This document shows positions 20,974-32,137 of a stretch of DNA of 64,000 nucleotides, in pieces; positions within the stretch are counted from its first letter, which is position 1, and each line of letters begins with the position of its first letter. The translations under genes were made by a program, and so were the position numbers. The notes under the pieces are model-generated. The model worked only from the letters and a program-made list of their open reading frames with translations, searched no databases and was not told where the DNA came from. Origin of the DNA: Evernia prunastri (lineage: Eukaryota > Ascomycota > Lecanoromycetes > Lecanorales > Parmeliaceae); the NCBI GenBank assembly GCA_003184365.1, contig NKYR01000009.1:372001-436000 (forward strand), read 5' to 3'.

Positions 20974-23038
20974 GGATGTGGATTTTTGAGGAGGGGGGGA
21001 GGGAGGGAGGAAGATGGGGGTGAGGATGTATTTGTGCGTGCGTGTATGATTTGTGTATGATTTGTTGTATGAAATGTTGTATGATTTGTTGGCTGCTTTG
21101 AGAGGGTGGTAGGGGTGGTGGAGTCTGCTGGGAAGACTTTACCATTGTCAGATTTATTGTGCAGTAGTGTACTATCAACTTCGGCTTCAGCTTGCAAAAT
21201 CCTTTGGTCCATGTTCAAACAAACCTCTTCTCCACATGTGCGATATCCCCCGACACCGAACTCTCTGCTCCGCGATCATCGATGCCATGTACCATCCACC
21301 CAGCACCCTGACCGTATCTCATCCCCCTCACCGACCTTACGAAGTTTGCCAGTGCTCATCTCGGCGTCTGGAACTTGTCCAGGACTGGCAGGCGCAAACT
21401 CTGCCAGAGGACTCGCCCTCGAATGAACGTCCCCATCGGATCTCTCTGCTCCAAGTTCCGCGAGCTTGCCCCCCTGTTTTCTCGATGATGAACGGTGCTG
21501 ACAAGCGGACGATGAAATTCCTCCAGCTGCGGGAAATGCCTCCTGGCCTCTACCCTCGCTTGCCGCACCATCTCCTCCCCCCCATCGACTCAACCTCACC
21601 AAACCCACGGACCGCTAAGGAATGCGAAACCAGCCTCTCAGCATAAACTCGTCCGCCCCCATGTACCTATTCACAATGCACATCCACGGCTGTGAGACTG
21701 AGCATGCGAGGAACGTGATGCGCTGGTTAGGAGATCGCAACGAACGCTCCGTCCCTTTGCGAGTGCGTAATGCGATTTGTACAGTCGCTGCTTTTCGGTG
21801 GGATGGGAGAAAGAAGATATGCCCGGTACCGTGGACGGAAGGAAGCTCGTACGGAAGCCATCCGATTGATAGGTTTGAGCGTAGGTGCGCAACAGGCACG
21901 TGGAGCGCTTTTTGTCACCTCGGCTCGTTGGGAATGTGAGTCTGCCCAGGGTGGGTTTTGGGGGGGTTGGGGTGTGAAATGTGTGAGTATTGTGATATTT
22001 TTTGAATGCTGTACGACCCACTGCTTAGACGCGCTGAGCGTATGTCTTCACCCCTTTTTTTACTTCTGCTTGCTTGCCGCGCAGATAAGACTCAATGTGT
22101 ATTTCTTCGTTATTGACCCGGTAAAATAGAAAGCATGAGTGCTTTATAGCGATCACACAGTTCGGACCCTCACTCGAAAAGTTTACGGTAGCCGGTTCCT
22201 TTCCCTTGGCAACACTGCGGGTTGGTCGCGAGATTCAACGGTTGCGGAGTTCGAAAACCTCTGCTCGAAGAAGTTAGCCCCTTTTCTTTCCCTTGGCAAC
22301 TCTGTGGGTGCGGATCCATGGTCTAGGAACAGCTAGATCGATCCTTACTAGCGGGGGTTTTTGCACACGACTTTCATTTTTTGAGAAATATTCCGAAAGA
22401 GTTAGACCGTACTCACTAGCGGGGGTTTTTTGCCATCGGCGGGGGTTTTTGCCCACGAGATACAATGTTTGCGAGATTCACGGTTCTGGAAAGGCTAGAT
22501 CGATTCCTGCTAGCGGGCTTTTCGGGGCGGGGGTTTTGACTTATGGGTCTCAAAGGTCAATACGCAGTGCACTAAGGTACCTTTGTACATGTTGCTTCAC
22601 GCTTTGAGGGAGGTCGGAATGACGAGAAGAGAAGGTGAGCGAGGATGAGTGGATTAGAGTAGGATGGGTACGGGAATACTTTAGAGAAGCTCTAGGTGCT
22701 TACGGATTCCGATAGGACACACTTCACATAAACAACGTCTTTTCCGTCAGCTTCGGCTCCGTTCTACTATGCTGAGGAAGTCAAAGTGCTAAGACATGAA
22801 ATAAGGAGGGAGAGAAGGGAACAGAAAGAGAGTCAGGCTCGCATATGCTTACATCGCGGCTGAAAATGAGCATCTAGTCCAATCTGGAGCCAAGTGGACG
22901 GCACAGTTGGAAGCAGAATAGCGAGCGCATGTCATGCAGTCCTATATTGGTGTCTCTTGCGTTGCTTACTGTTTTGTTTCGTCTTCAGAATAGAAGGTGC
23001 GAGGTCAAATACCTCCGCCAATACTAATTATCCTCTAG
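20974..23038. other. Intergenic with a degenerate direct repeat; no supported gene
   Basis: Overlapping short frames on both strands around 21.1-22.0 kb have no motif or splice pattern that convinced me. A G-rich degenerate repeat lies at 22195-22545 and is listed separately. Confidence 0.45.
22195..22545. repeat. Degenerate direct repeats (ttcccttggcaac, ctagcgggggttttt)
   Basis: The motif tttcccttggcaac occurs near 22200 and 22286. The motif gctagatcgat followed by ctagcggg occurs near 22331 and 22491. The G-run plus T-run gcgggggtttt occurs four times between 22350 and 22540. The order suggests an old duplication of a segment of roughly 85-160 bases, later diverged. No protein is encoded convincingly. 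Confidence 0.6.
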
Positions 23039-23680
23039 CTACCCCCCATCGTCGCCCTCAACATCGCTTTCGTCCTCGGTATCGCTGTTCTCCTCGCTAC
23101 AATCTGCCCGATCATTCTCTTCCTTCCCTCGCTTTTCTTCCTCACCTACACTGGCATATTGGCCAAGCTTCAACTCGCGCAACTCATCGTCAGTCGGAGT
23201 CACCTGATCACCATCCACCCTTTTCTTGGCCCACAGCTCGACTCGGCGCGGACATGACCCCTCTAGTATCATCGCCGTGTCGAATTTCAGCCAGCCCATT
23301 GCTAGCTGCTCCAGCCGAGGCTTCTTCCCGAGATTGCCCTCAACGTCGAAGAACGCGTCGAGCAATTCGAGGCTCATCGATCCGTTCACGAAACCGAAAT
23401 CCGTGTAAGAGTGTCTGGGGTGGTTGTAGTTGCAGGTAAAGTCCGCCTCAAAAAGGCCCCAGGTGAAAGTGGCGATCATGGGGATGGATGATTTTGAGGA
23501 GGTTCGAGCGGTGGATTCTGAGGCCGCCGGTGGGGCGCGCTCGATTTCGAACTTGCCGTCATTTTCGCGCTCGCCGGGACCTGTCTGTTTCCGTTTTCGT
23601 TTTGGGTGATTGGAGGTACGCTTCCATACAAGGTCGAAGATGGTCGTGTCTTCCCAGATGGTGAAGCTGGGCGTAACCAT
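23039..23680 (-). CDS. Hypothetical acidic protein, 213 aa
   Basis: Not recognised. Start placed at the ATG at 23680 (MVTPSFTIWEDTTIFD); the frame is open further upstream but that part reads like untranslated leader. A basic patch KRKRK near residue 30 could be a nuclear localisation signal. The middle block (ATFTWGLFEADFTCNYNHPRHSYTDF, GWLKFDTAMILEG) has the alternating hydrophobic pattern of a folded beta-rich domain. The C-terminal 50 residues are a highly acidic tail (TEDESDVEGDDGG). Uninterrupted frame, no intron needed. No functional assignment. Confidence 0.5.
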   Translation of the reverse strand: MVTPSFTIWEDTTIFDLVWKRTSNHPKRKRKQTGPGERENDGKFEIERAPPAASESTARTSSKSSIPMIATFTWGLFEADFTCNYNHPRHSYTDFGFVNGSMSLELLDAFFDVEGNLGKKPRLEQLAMGWLKFDTAMILEGSCPRRVELWAKKRVDGDQVTPTDDELRELKLGQYASVGEEEKRGKEENDRADCSEENSDTEDESDVEGDDGG

Positions 23681-26016
23681 AATGCAAGAATTGCAAAGAG
23701 TTGCGAGATGGAGTGGTAAGAAAGGGTTGGCTATAAGAGTGTTTCTGTGTGCGAAATTTGAAGGAGATAGGACAAGTAGGGGTTTATAAAAAAAATTGTA
23801 CAAAGCCATGGTATGTTGCAACGCCTTAGTCCAATGCGGAGACTTCTGTCATATTAAGAGGCAGGAGACCGGGGTACAGAACCTTTCGGAAGTTCTCTTG
23901 TATTTTAGGAACTTACGCAGACCTCTCGCAGTCAATGGCCGAGGACAATATGGTGCCAGAGAGATTGGCTATGACAGATGATCTTTGGTGCCAAAATATC
24001 TGCTGAAAGACAATAGATATCGGGATATTTGGCTTATCAAGGAACAAGAACTCGGAACAGCAGCCGGGAGAGAGGGACTAAAGATATACCTACTAAGGGT
24101 TGGAGCTTCCTTGGACGAATTGAAGCTTTGAAAATGGCTTTGAAAAGTCGTCAACAACTCACATCTTGAGAGGGGATGGACGAGAAGATCGTACGAGAAC
24201 AGATGGATTCGAAAATGAATAGGAAGAAGGCGATATATTCATAAACCCACCTGGAGCTTTTCTTCTCGTTATCGCATCCGAGATCTATGAGCAGCCTTAG
24301 TCGCCGCCTCAAACGAAGGAAGATTTCCTCCATGCGAGGCGTGAGGCTGAACGAAGATGCACTCATCCTGTTGTGGGAAACTGCTGTTTGGTAGTAATTT
24401 CACGTAGCTACTCGTCGAGCTACACCAATCATCGGTCGAATACAAGTATTAATTGATGCAAATCAAGTAGCAGCTTATGCAAATGATAGTCGAAATAATT
24501 TGAATGGGTTATTATTGAGGCGGACAAAAGTATCATACTTGATCAAATCAACTCTGCGCGCGCAAACCGACATCATTCAACAGTCGCGAAGCTTCAATGG
24601 ATGAAATGGGTGAAGTAGTTTGGTCTCGAATGAGCCATTTCTGTCAAGTAGTGATTGTCCGTTTTTCAAAGAGCGTATTTCAAAGAGTATGTAGTACGGG
24701 AAACCTCCGATGGGGTGGTAGCTGGGCCTGGAGTCAGCTATATCCTCACACACAAATCGAGGGGTATGACTTGGAACGTTGTCTTAAAGACAATCCGTAA
24801 ATGCAGCAATATGCTTGAAGCTGTGCTTGTGCGAAGCGTTGATAGTGTAATCAGAGGTTTGAGCATAAAGAGCACGCACGGTGCAGACGGACGGACGGAC
24901 GGAGATGCGGAATCTTCATCCACGGCTTATGTGTCGAATAGTCTACGGGGTATTGAACAGTGCATCTGATACAGTCCAGGTGGTCTGTGCGCGACGTGCA
25001 GAAATTAAGGCAAGCGAGGAGCGCTACCGTCACCCTCCTTTTTTTCCGTTTTCAATGACCCCCACATGAGGTTTTGACAAACTCCTGGCAGGTGACAATG
25101 ACAGCTTATCAAAACCACTCAAAATAGACAACTTACTCTCAAAGGAGTAGCAAAATGGAGACTGCGGTTTGCATTTGTAAGCAACTCATTCTTCGGGGGG
25201 GTACAAATGTTACTTTGCCGGGCGAGAGTTGGATATTATCACAAGGTACGTCGTGGTATGGAAGCCTCGATCGTCAATCAGCGCAATATATATCCGTCCA
25301 GCTTCTTTCATGGACCGGGAGTTCCTAAACCAGACTGTTGATATGCGGTATCTGGAAGGTACATTGGCCGGGAAACAACCGCTTTCGTAGCAAACACGTC
25401 CCCCCTGTCGCGAAAGATCCGGACTGTGCCTGCTGCGGCGACAAGCAAAATCGATGTGAGATCTGGAAGCGACATAGATGGAAAATGCTTTCTTTTACTG
25501 CACCCTTTTGTTCTTGCGTGCTGGTACCTGCGCCTGCTCAATCCGGCGGCGCCTTGTGCGACATCGGATGAAGTCGGAATTGCCAGAAGTGGTTTAGGCG
25601 ATGTCGCCTCGAAACGAGATGTCAGGGTGCAGCTGCGTTTCTGAGGGCCAGTCTCCCAAGGACGTTGAGATTGAGAATTGGTCTATGTAGTGGTTTTGTT
25701 AAGAAGGATCCTCGGTGTGGAAGGCATTTTGCATACTACGAATGTCACAACGGGCTCTCCTCTGTGCGAAAGTTTCGTTCTTGATTGATCCGCGTTGACT
25801 ATCTATAGAAGAAGGAGAAAAGAAAACAATGTGCATAAACACCAAACATAACATAACGCCAGACCATTTCACATGTCCTCAATATAGCACTCGGCTATGG
25901 GGATATATTTCCTTCCGCCTTGGAAATATCTAATCGTCCTCTCCATTGTACTTTCCGACAGCGGCGAGATTTGTCTTTTGCCGTCCGCTCCTCTCGTCAA
26001 TGGCTAAGAATACTTA
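23681..26016. other. Intergenic, no supported gene
   Basis: About 2.3 kb. A minus-strand frame at 24151-24366 starting at an ATG (MSASSFSLTPRMEEIFLRL) could be the first exon of a small gene, but I could not extend it. A (gacg)n run lies near 24886-24903. No recognisable family. Confidence 0.4.
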
Positions 26017-27114
26017 TCAGCGACGATCGAAGAGGCTCGAATCTGAACACGACTGACTTACCCTTCCACACCTTCCACAAGTCCCTTTATCAACCCTCTC
26101 GGAGGTCCTTGTCATCATATCTCTCAGCTCCCCGATCGGGCTGGCCAAAAGCATGTGTCCAAAATCAGGGATCGTGCGCTTCATAAAGCTGTAGTGACGA
26201 TTGTAGGCCTCACAGGGTCCGGCTCCGCAGTTGGCCGTGCGCTCGGCGGTGGACAGAGGGGTATCTTGTGCTTCCAGGTCGAACGTGGGTTCTGACGGTG
26301 TGGAGGCGTCGTCGTCTTCCGAATCGAGGGTGATGGGAGCTATCTCGTCCTCTGGGGTTAATACTCCGTAGTAATTGCGAAACGGAAGGCCATTGGGGGA
26401 CGGTTCGCCACGCCAGCGGCGCCGATGGACAACAATCTTGAAATCGGGAGATGAAATGGGTGTCTTCAAGTTATAATCACTTTTTGCTTCTAGTTGGAGG
26501 GTGGAGACGTCGTCATTAGAGGAGTCGAAGGTGGCGCTCTCTCCGTGTGGCTCGTCTGATGGGAAGAATTCCGCGAACTTGAAGTCCTCGGGTCGTCTGA
26601 TGAACCGGGCACTGGTGAGCCTGAGGGCTCTGAAGCTGGGAAACCTCTCGCCGAAAATCCTTGGCCGGGACGCGTCGCACCTGCGGGGCAGGATATCGGT
26701 GAGCTTGAGAGATTTGGTTTTGGGAACGTTTCCGCGGAAAACGAAAACGCTCGGCTTGGGACGTCCGGATCCGATGGCACCGTACCCGCGAGGGCCCTTG
26801 GCGTTGTCGAAGTTGATGTCGAAGTCGGGGGTGCTGCCGTGATGCAGGTCCGGATGGCCTGGGCCACCAGGCTTGGGACGTCCGGATCCGATGGCACCAT
26901 ACCCGCGAGGATCCTTGGCGCCGACTAAGTTGATGTCAAAGTCGGGGGTGCTGCCGTGGTGCAGGTCCGGATGGCCTTTCCAGTTTCTGAGAGTGCCGAG
27001 GTCTAGGAGTGGTCGATCTGGGAGGAAGGCAAAAGAGTTGCAGTAATCAGTTTGGGGCATGATGTTGCCAGAGAAAATGGATGAACGACGGAAGATGGGT
27101 TCGGCGTGAGCCAT
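26017..27114 (-). CDS. Hypothetical protein, 365 aa, with an in-frame 117-bp duplication
   Basis: Not recognised. Start at the ATG at 27114 (MAHAEPIFRRSSIFSGN). Residues about 50-125 contain a 39-residue unit (GHPDLHHGSTPDFDIN, then RGYGAIGSGRPKP) present twice with few differences, so the duplication is fairly recent. The rest has a region of Arg/Phe-rich segments, an acidic stretch (LDSEDDDASTPSEP) and a C-terminus with several cysteines (NCGAGPCEAYNRHY, GTCGRCGRVSQSC) that includes a CxxC. A (ttgctg)n microsatellite sits just before the start. No signal peptide. Probably lineage-specific; function unknown. Confidence 0.55.
   Translation of the reverse strand: MAHAEPIFRRSSIFSGNIMPQTDYCNSFAFLPDRPLLDLGTLRNWKGHPDLHHGSTPDFDINLVGAKDPRGYGAIGSGRPKPGGPGHPDLHHGSTPDFDINFDNAKGPRGYGAIGSGRPKPSVFVFRGNVPKTKSLKLTDILPRRCDASRPRIFGERFPSFRALRLTSARFIRRPEDFKFAEFFPSDEPHGESATFDSSNDDVSTLQLEAKSDYNLKTPISSPDFKIVVHRRRWRGEPSPNGLPFRNYYGVLTPEDEIAPITLDSEDDDASTPSEPTFDLEAQDTPLSTAERTANCGAGPCEAYNRHYSFMKRTIPDFGHMLLASPIGELRDMMTRTSERVDKGTCGRCGRVSQSCSDSSLFDRR
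26753..26976 (-). repeat. Two 107-bp near-identical units, period 117 bp, inside the 365-aa gene
   Basis: Units at 26753-26859 and 26870-26976 differ at only a few positions, and the 117-base period keeps the reading frame (39 codons). This is a tandem duplication within the coding region. Confidence 0.85.
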
Positions 27115-28089
27115 TTTGATCGTGGAATGCGAATTCAAATGCTGTTGCTGTTGCTGTTGCTAATTTTGAATTGATTTTGCTGGTTGAAAGTGGTAGAGTA
27201 CTTGTGTCTGCGTTCTGACAAGGTATTGTAAGATGAAAAGATTGAGGAAAATCTCAATGCCTTATATACGAACTGGAAAATATTGCATTTCTCGAAATGA
27301 GAAGTTTAGCAAAATAATCGACATGAAAAGTTTGGGTCGGATCTTGAAGACCTAGGGGGAAAATCTATATATTCCATTACTATCTGTACGGGCTTGTCCT
27401 TTCAGGAGAAAGTGCCAAGACATCAAATGCATTACTTGGCAAGGGCAAATGAGATTCAGGCCTTTATATATTTGTAGAACTTCATTTTGGGTTCAGGGTG
27501 AGAGAATTTGAGGGGAACGGGAGGAAAACGATCCTCCAGATGATAATAAAGGCGCAGAATGTACTGGTCTCGACAGAAACAGCACAGATTTCATGGAATT
27601 GGGCGCGGCAATTTCCTTGATATGGTTGAGTAAGATAAATAAAAACAGTAGACAAACGTGGCTGAAAGATTGTGGTACATGGCTTTGAATTGGGACAACT
27701 CAACCAGCGAACAACAAATTGATTTTGTAGGGCCGTCACAAAGGAATCAGCATGGAGTAAAAATTCAGGAAAAAGACGCAACGGAATAAACACCAGGTAG
27801 CAGCGCATTGGCTCCGACTTGGACAGTGCCCGAAAACGTCGACAAAGCTGTTATGTATAATAATAGAAGTTTGAACTTGAGACGACGAGAAGAATATCAT
27901 CTCAAGAAGCGGAATCCAAAGCCTCAGATATGGGAGCACTGAGCTCTCTCGAAACCGAGCGCCGGTTTGGGCACTCACCCTTCTTAGTTGGTACTCGCAA
28001 TCACCTCTGGGCGCGGACAGTTAGGTAGGAGCCACTGGCGAAGCCTGATATCATCGCTACCTACATGCTCCATACTCACATCTCTTCTC
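27115..28089. other. Intergenic, AT-rich, no supported gene
   Basis: Leader of the 365-aa gene, beginning with a cagcaa-type microsatellite at about 27140-27162, then AT-rich DNA. Minus-strand frames at 27482-27978 begin with non-ATG codons and show no motif. Confidence 0.45.
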
Positions 28090-28869
28090 TCACTTCTTCG
28101 ATCCCTTCTTCTTCCTCGAGCTCAGTGCCCTTTTCTCCGCATTTCTCGCCTTCCTTGCATTCAATTTTCGCCAAGCCAGGAACCGATCACCTCTCTTATA
28201 CTCCCTGACCTTGACTTGCGCCCTCTCTGCCGCCCTCCCAATATGAAAATTCGACTCTCGATATTGATACCCCGGCCTCAACTCCATCTTCTTCACCTGT
28301 GGCACTTTCGCTCTTGTACTTTTATCCTGCTGCCTTAGCGTTCCGTCTTGCTCTGTCATGCCTCCAACCTCCAATCCCGCATCTCCTTCTCCGCTAGCGA
28401 CTCTAGGGGGCGTAGATGTAGCAAGCGTTCCCATCTCTCTCTCCCTTCCCACCAACCCCAAACGCCTATTCCTAGGCTTGTTTCTCGGTACTGGTAGCTT
28501 CATCCCCCTCTCAAACACGACACCAATATACTTCCTCTTCGGATGCAGTTCAGGATCCTTGTAGAAGCAGACGTATCCCTTCTCCTTCGCAAAGATCGTG
28601 TGGTCACGTCCCATGTCGCAGTTTTCGCCGGGGAACCAGTGCGTGCCGCGTTGCCGAAATATGATGTTACCGGGAACAACGAGCTCGGAGGCTCCCTTTT
28701 TGGCACCGAGTCGTTTGCCAGGGCCAGGGGCGGCTTTGTTTGCGCGACCTTGCGAGGCGTGAGAGGCGGGGCGGGAATGGTGGAGTGGGAGGAGCGGGAG
28801 CCATTGAAATGAGATACACAATGGATTATAGAGTGCAAGACGTGGTGATCGAAGACATAGAGAAGGCAT
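28090..28869 (-). CDS. Mitochondrial large-subunit ribosomal protein bL27m
   Basis: Mitochondrial homologue of bacterial L27 (yeast Mrp7 family), a component of the large ribosomal subunit near the peptidyl-transferase centre. A single frame of 259 residues starts at the ATG at 28869. An N-terminal basic/hydrophobic presequence ends around SHASQ, followed by the L27 signature: GRANKAAPGPGKRLGAKKGA, GNIIFRQRGTHWFPGENC, MGRDHTIFAKEKGYVCFY. The long basic C-terminal extension with EYKRGDRFLAWRKLNARKA and the lysine-rich end is typical of fungal members. It lies back to back with LCL2; the two starts are 135 bases apart and may share a promoter. Confidence 0.93.
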   Translation of the reverse strand: MPSLCLRSPRLALYNPLCISFQWLPLLPLHHSRPASHASQGRANKAAPGPGKRLGAKKGASELVVPGNIIFRQRGTHWFPGENCDMGRDHTIFAKEKGYVCFYKDPELHPKRKYIGVVFERGMKLPVPRNKPRNRRLGLVGREREMGTLATSTPPRVASGEGDAGLEVGGMTEQDGTLRQQDKSTRAKVPQVKKMELRPGYQYRESNFHIGRAAERAQVKVREYKRGDRFLAWRKLNARKARNAEKRALSSRKKKGSKK

Positions 28870-29003
28870 ATTTGTTGCAAACGAAGCACTGAAGATTCAA
28901 TGAAGTTGCCGTCAGATGTGGACCCACGCTTAGTCAGCAAAATTTGCAAAATACTGAACAGCTGGCCTGCTCTTTCCTGAAATTATCAACACAGCTGCTC
29001 ACG

Positions 29004-29440
29004 ATGAGGGTCATACTGTTCGCTCTACTATGTTGGCTAGCTGGTCTAGCATCCGCACAATTCCAATTCTTTGAGCAGATGTTCAATCAAGGAGGCCAAC
29101 AACAGCAACAGCAGCAGCAACAACAACCCCAGAACGTCGCAAGCGATTCGGAGTCGTATCAGCGATCCTACGAGTCCGGTATTCAACCCCTTCGATGTAA
29201 TTTCATTCTTGTCATGGTCTTTGCTAATCCCAATACCTCGTTTTAGCCCATTGCTCGAATTACCTCTGCCCCGGCACCCTCGCCTGCGTACACTTCCCGC
29301 ATCACTGCCCGTGCGCTTTCCCAGCCGTGGAAGATAAGGTGGAGCTGGGAGACGGAAGTGCCATCTGTGTCAGTAAAGGAGGCTGGAAACCGGGAGAAGC
29401 TGCAAGGAAAATTGAGTTGGCGAGAAAAGGGATGCTGTGA
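29004..29440 (+). CDS. LCL2: LCL2 family protein (long chronological lifespan protein 2)
   Basis: Small secretory-pathway protein; in yeast it is linked to ER-associated degradation and chronological lifespan. Exons 29004-29178 and 29247-29440 give 122 residues, the usual size. Signal peptide about residues 1-18 (ILFALLCWLAGLASA), then FQFFEQMFNQGGQ followed by a polyglutamine tract, both typical. After the intron comes the cysteine-rich conserved core: CSNYLCPGTLACVHFPHHC and PCAFPAVEDKVELGDGSAIC, ending GWKPGEAARKIELARKGML. The glutamine run (tandem cag/caa) is likely length-variable. Divergent from the mitochondrial L27 gene. Confidence 0.93.
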
Positions 29441-30257
29441 TCGTTGTATGGTTGACGCGCATTCATTGAATATGGCCAAATGAATGTATCAGTACTGCAT
29501 AGATACTTAGTATCGCAGCCTTGGGAATTATAGCATACGGAAATTGTTTCCTAGAACCAGACATCTCTGGACTTGCACAACATTGACCAGCACAAAGAAC
29601 AACTTCCTTGCAGTCTTAGCATCGGATCAACCTTCTCGGACGAATTGCATCATATTGACGCCTACGTGGTCAGGCAACGAGCTCTTCTCGCCTTAAGGCG
29701 GAAACATCACATCGTCGAACCATCTGTTGCAGGTTCACCTCCATGCACTGCTGAGTTCTGTTACGGATTGCGGTTGTGCCCATATCTAAGCTATTTTGCA
29801 CTACAATGAGGCTCATTCCCCAACAAAGTTTTCCTTGGATCGGGTATTTACAAAAGCTCATGGTTGTATACATATTCCGCGGCGCGACCCAAGCTCATGA
29901 CTACTCTGGCAACTCATTGTCGGATACCTCCTCTTGAAGGGAATTAGACCCGACAGGAGGCTTGAAGAGACTTCTCTGCCTTCCTTTGAGCAGCATTCTC
30001 CATTTCTTTGCCTAAACAGGATACCATCATGAGACCCTCAATGGGCCTATGTGGCTTCCAGATCATCAGTATCTGAGTACTAACCCGACGCTAGCGCCAA
30101 GTCTAAGCGTCTTTCTAGAGAAAGTACTCAGGTATGATTGGTTGTCCGACAAGCCTACATCTCCCCCTCATTCTTCCTCGCTCGTGAGACAAACATCTAG
30201 TGCTCGCTCAAAAGATAATCTCTTCATCAATCAGACCAATCACTTGTGCATTGGAGG
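29441..30257. other. Intergenic, no supported gene
   Basis: Between LCL2 and the FtsJ-like gene. Only short frames without motifs on both strands. Confidence 0.45.
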
Positions 30258-31636
30258 ATGGATTCCGTTAGTTCTCATAACGAAGATGTAGACAGTGGCT
30301 ACCAACGACCTGACCCCAGCCCGGTAGACAAGTTAGTTTCATCGTATCTGAAAGACCGTTCTGATGTTTATCGTGATCTGGTAAAGGTGCAAGATGATGT
30401 AAGTATTTCCAACTTTCTCCATGAGCCATTCCTCCTTGTTGACCTTTTGAGCAGGTATGGGACAATCCCCAAGCTACCGCGTACTTCAGTTGGCAACGTC
30501 GCACGGCCGACGACCCGAGACCCGAATCACGGAGACATTTTGACCGTATGATGAGTAAGATTGGAGATGAGATGGAACAAAAGTGCGGTGGTGTATTGAG
30601 CCTGCCACACAGCAATGCAAGGGTCCTGGACCTCTGTATGGCCCCCGGTAATTACACTACGTCAGTTCTGCAGTACAGTCCTCATGCAGTCGTTCGTGCC
30701 TTCACTCTGCCCTCGGATCTAGGCGGACATCAGGTCGCCCCCCGCTTCTGCGGCAAACGTCACCCGCGCGTCCGTGTATCATTCGGCGATATCACAATGC
30801 TGCACACAGAGTTTGGTGTCACAGAATTACCACAAGACCACCCCGACTTCTCAAAGTTCGATGATAGGCACTTATGGAAGGGGAAATTCTTCGACCTTGT
30901 ATTCTGTGATGGCCAGGCCCTTCGCACACACCGACCGCACATCGCGGACTACAGACAAAAGGTAGAACCTGCTCGGCTGACGGCCAGCCAGCTAATTCTG
31001 GCAATGCAGCGGATTGAAACCGGTGGTACATTAATCATGCTTCTTCACAACGTTCAATCCTACGAAACCATGAAGATTCTTGGCCTCTTCGACAAAATCG
31101 CCGAGATTCAGCTCTTCAAGCCGGTCTCGGGTCACCAGAAAAGAGGGTCCTTCTACCTCATTGCCAAAAAGGTGCAACCTGAGCACCCCGAAGCGGTGGC
31201 CGCTGTCAATGAGTGGAAGAAGGTTTGGAAGGACCTTACCTTCCCTGCTCTTGGCGCCGATAGTCATCCAGCCCAGCTCAAGGTCACTGACGAGTCGGAA
31301 GTACTCGAGCTCCTCGACAGTTTCGGGAAAAGGATCGTTGAGTTGGGAGAGCCGATCTGGCAGATCCAGAAGGAAGCTTTGGCAACGGCCAGATGGACAC
31401 AAAAGAAGAGAAGAGAGACGGGATCCGAAGAAGTCGATCACGGTGCGGCTTCTGCCGCAGCGGCTGACGACGCTGATGCTGCGCACGACTCCGAGGGGGA
31501 CGTGGAGGGCCCGGCAGGTCTCGATGACGTGGCTACCGTTCCGGCAGACTCCGCTGATGTGGGCGTAGCGATTGAACGTTTGGGTATCTTTGGCCTGGGT
31601 GTGGTAGCGGTGTGGCTGCTGAGCTTTTGGGCATGA
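30258..31636 (+). CDS. FtsJ-like SAM-dependent methyltransferase with a hydrophobic C-terminal tail
   Basis: Predicted S-adenosylmethionine-dependent RNA methyltransferase of the FtsJ/RrmJ fold. Exons 30258-30398 and 30455-31636 give 440 residues; the start is the first ATG of the frame (MDSVSSHNED). Motif I is RVLDLCMAPGNYTTSVL (about residues 103-119). FFDLVFCDGQ is the expected acidic strand, and TLIMLLHNV the strand that in catalytic members carries a Lys; here the Lys is not obvious, so activity is uncertain. RGSFYLIAKKV ends the fold. A charged linker rich in Ala/Asp/Glu follows, and the last 20 residues (IFGLGVVAVWLLSFWA) are hydrophobic, resembling a tail anchor. Fungal FtsJ-domain proteins of this type are widespread and mostly uncharacterised. 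Confidence 0.82.
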
Positions 31637-32137
31637 TTACAGGGGGGGGGGAATGATCTTTTGGTGTATGTATGCTAGAGCTTGAGGTTGAAATGTATGT
31701 TGATGGAACAAAGTAGCTGGGTCCGATCTAGTCCCATATCACCAATTAACAGAGATTGGCAGCATGGTCTTGACGGTTCAACATCATTGCCGAAGATTTG
31801 TGGCTGCGTTTACTAATATTCTTCTTCCTCTAAGAATTCGGTTTCAGATGAACATGATTGGGAATTGCTTCGGCCCAAGACTATTTATTGGTTGAGGCTC
31901 CCGGTGTGAAATTCCGGCTCTTCTCTGTTCTGTGTTCTATAGTTTAAGGGGCTGTTTTGCGCCGTCGACCTTCCACAATAGCATCTTCTCAAGAGCGAAC
32001 ACGCAACAAACACATGGATAGTTTGCTTCAAAGATGCTGACCCTGCTGTAGCAAGTACTGCGTCGTAAATTCATTCAATTCTAGGTAGGACTTCGGCTAG
32101 TATTCTACAATGCCCAAGAGTGCTACACCTCACCACG
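31637..32137. other. 3' intergenic between convergent genes
   Basis: Separates the convergent FtsJ-like and phosphoesterase genes. No gene seen; a G-run follows the FtsJ stop codon at about 31643-31651. Confidence 0.5.

Noticed and set aside
20435..21178. 247-aa minus frame
   Set aside because: Antisense to the 329-aa gene; its length is explained by the C-rich third positions of that gene, and it consists of low-complexity Arg/Ser/Pro.
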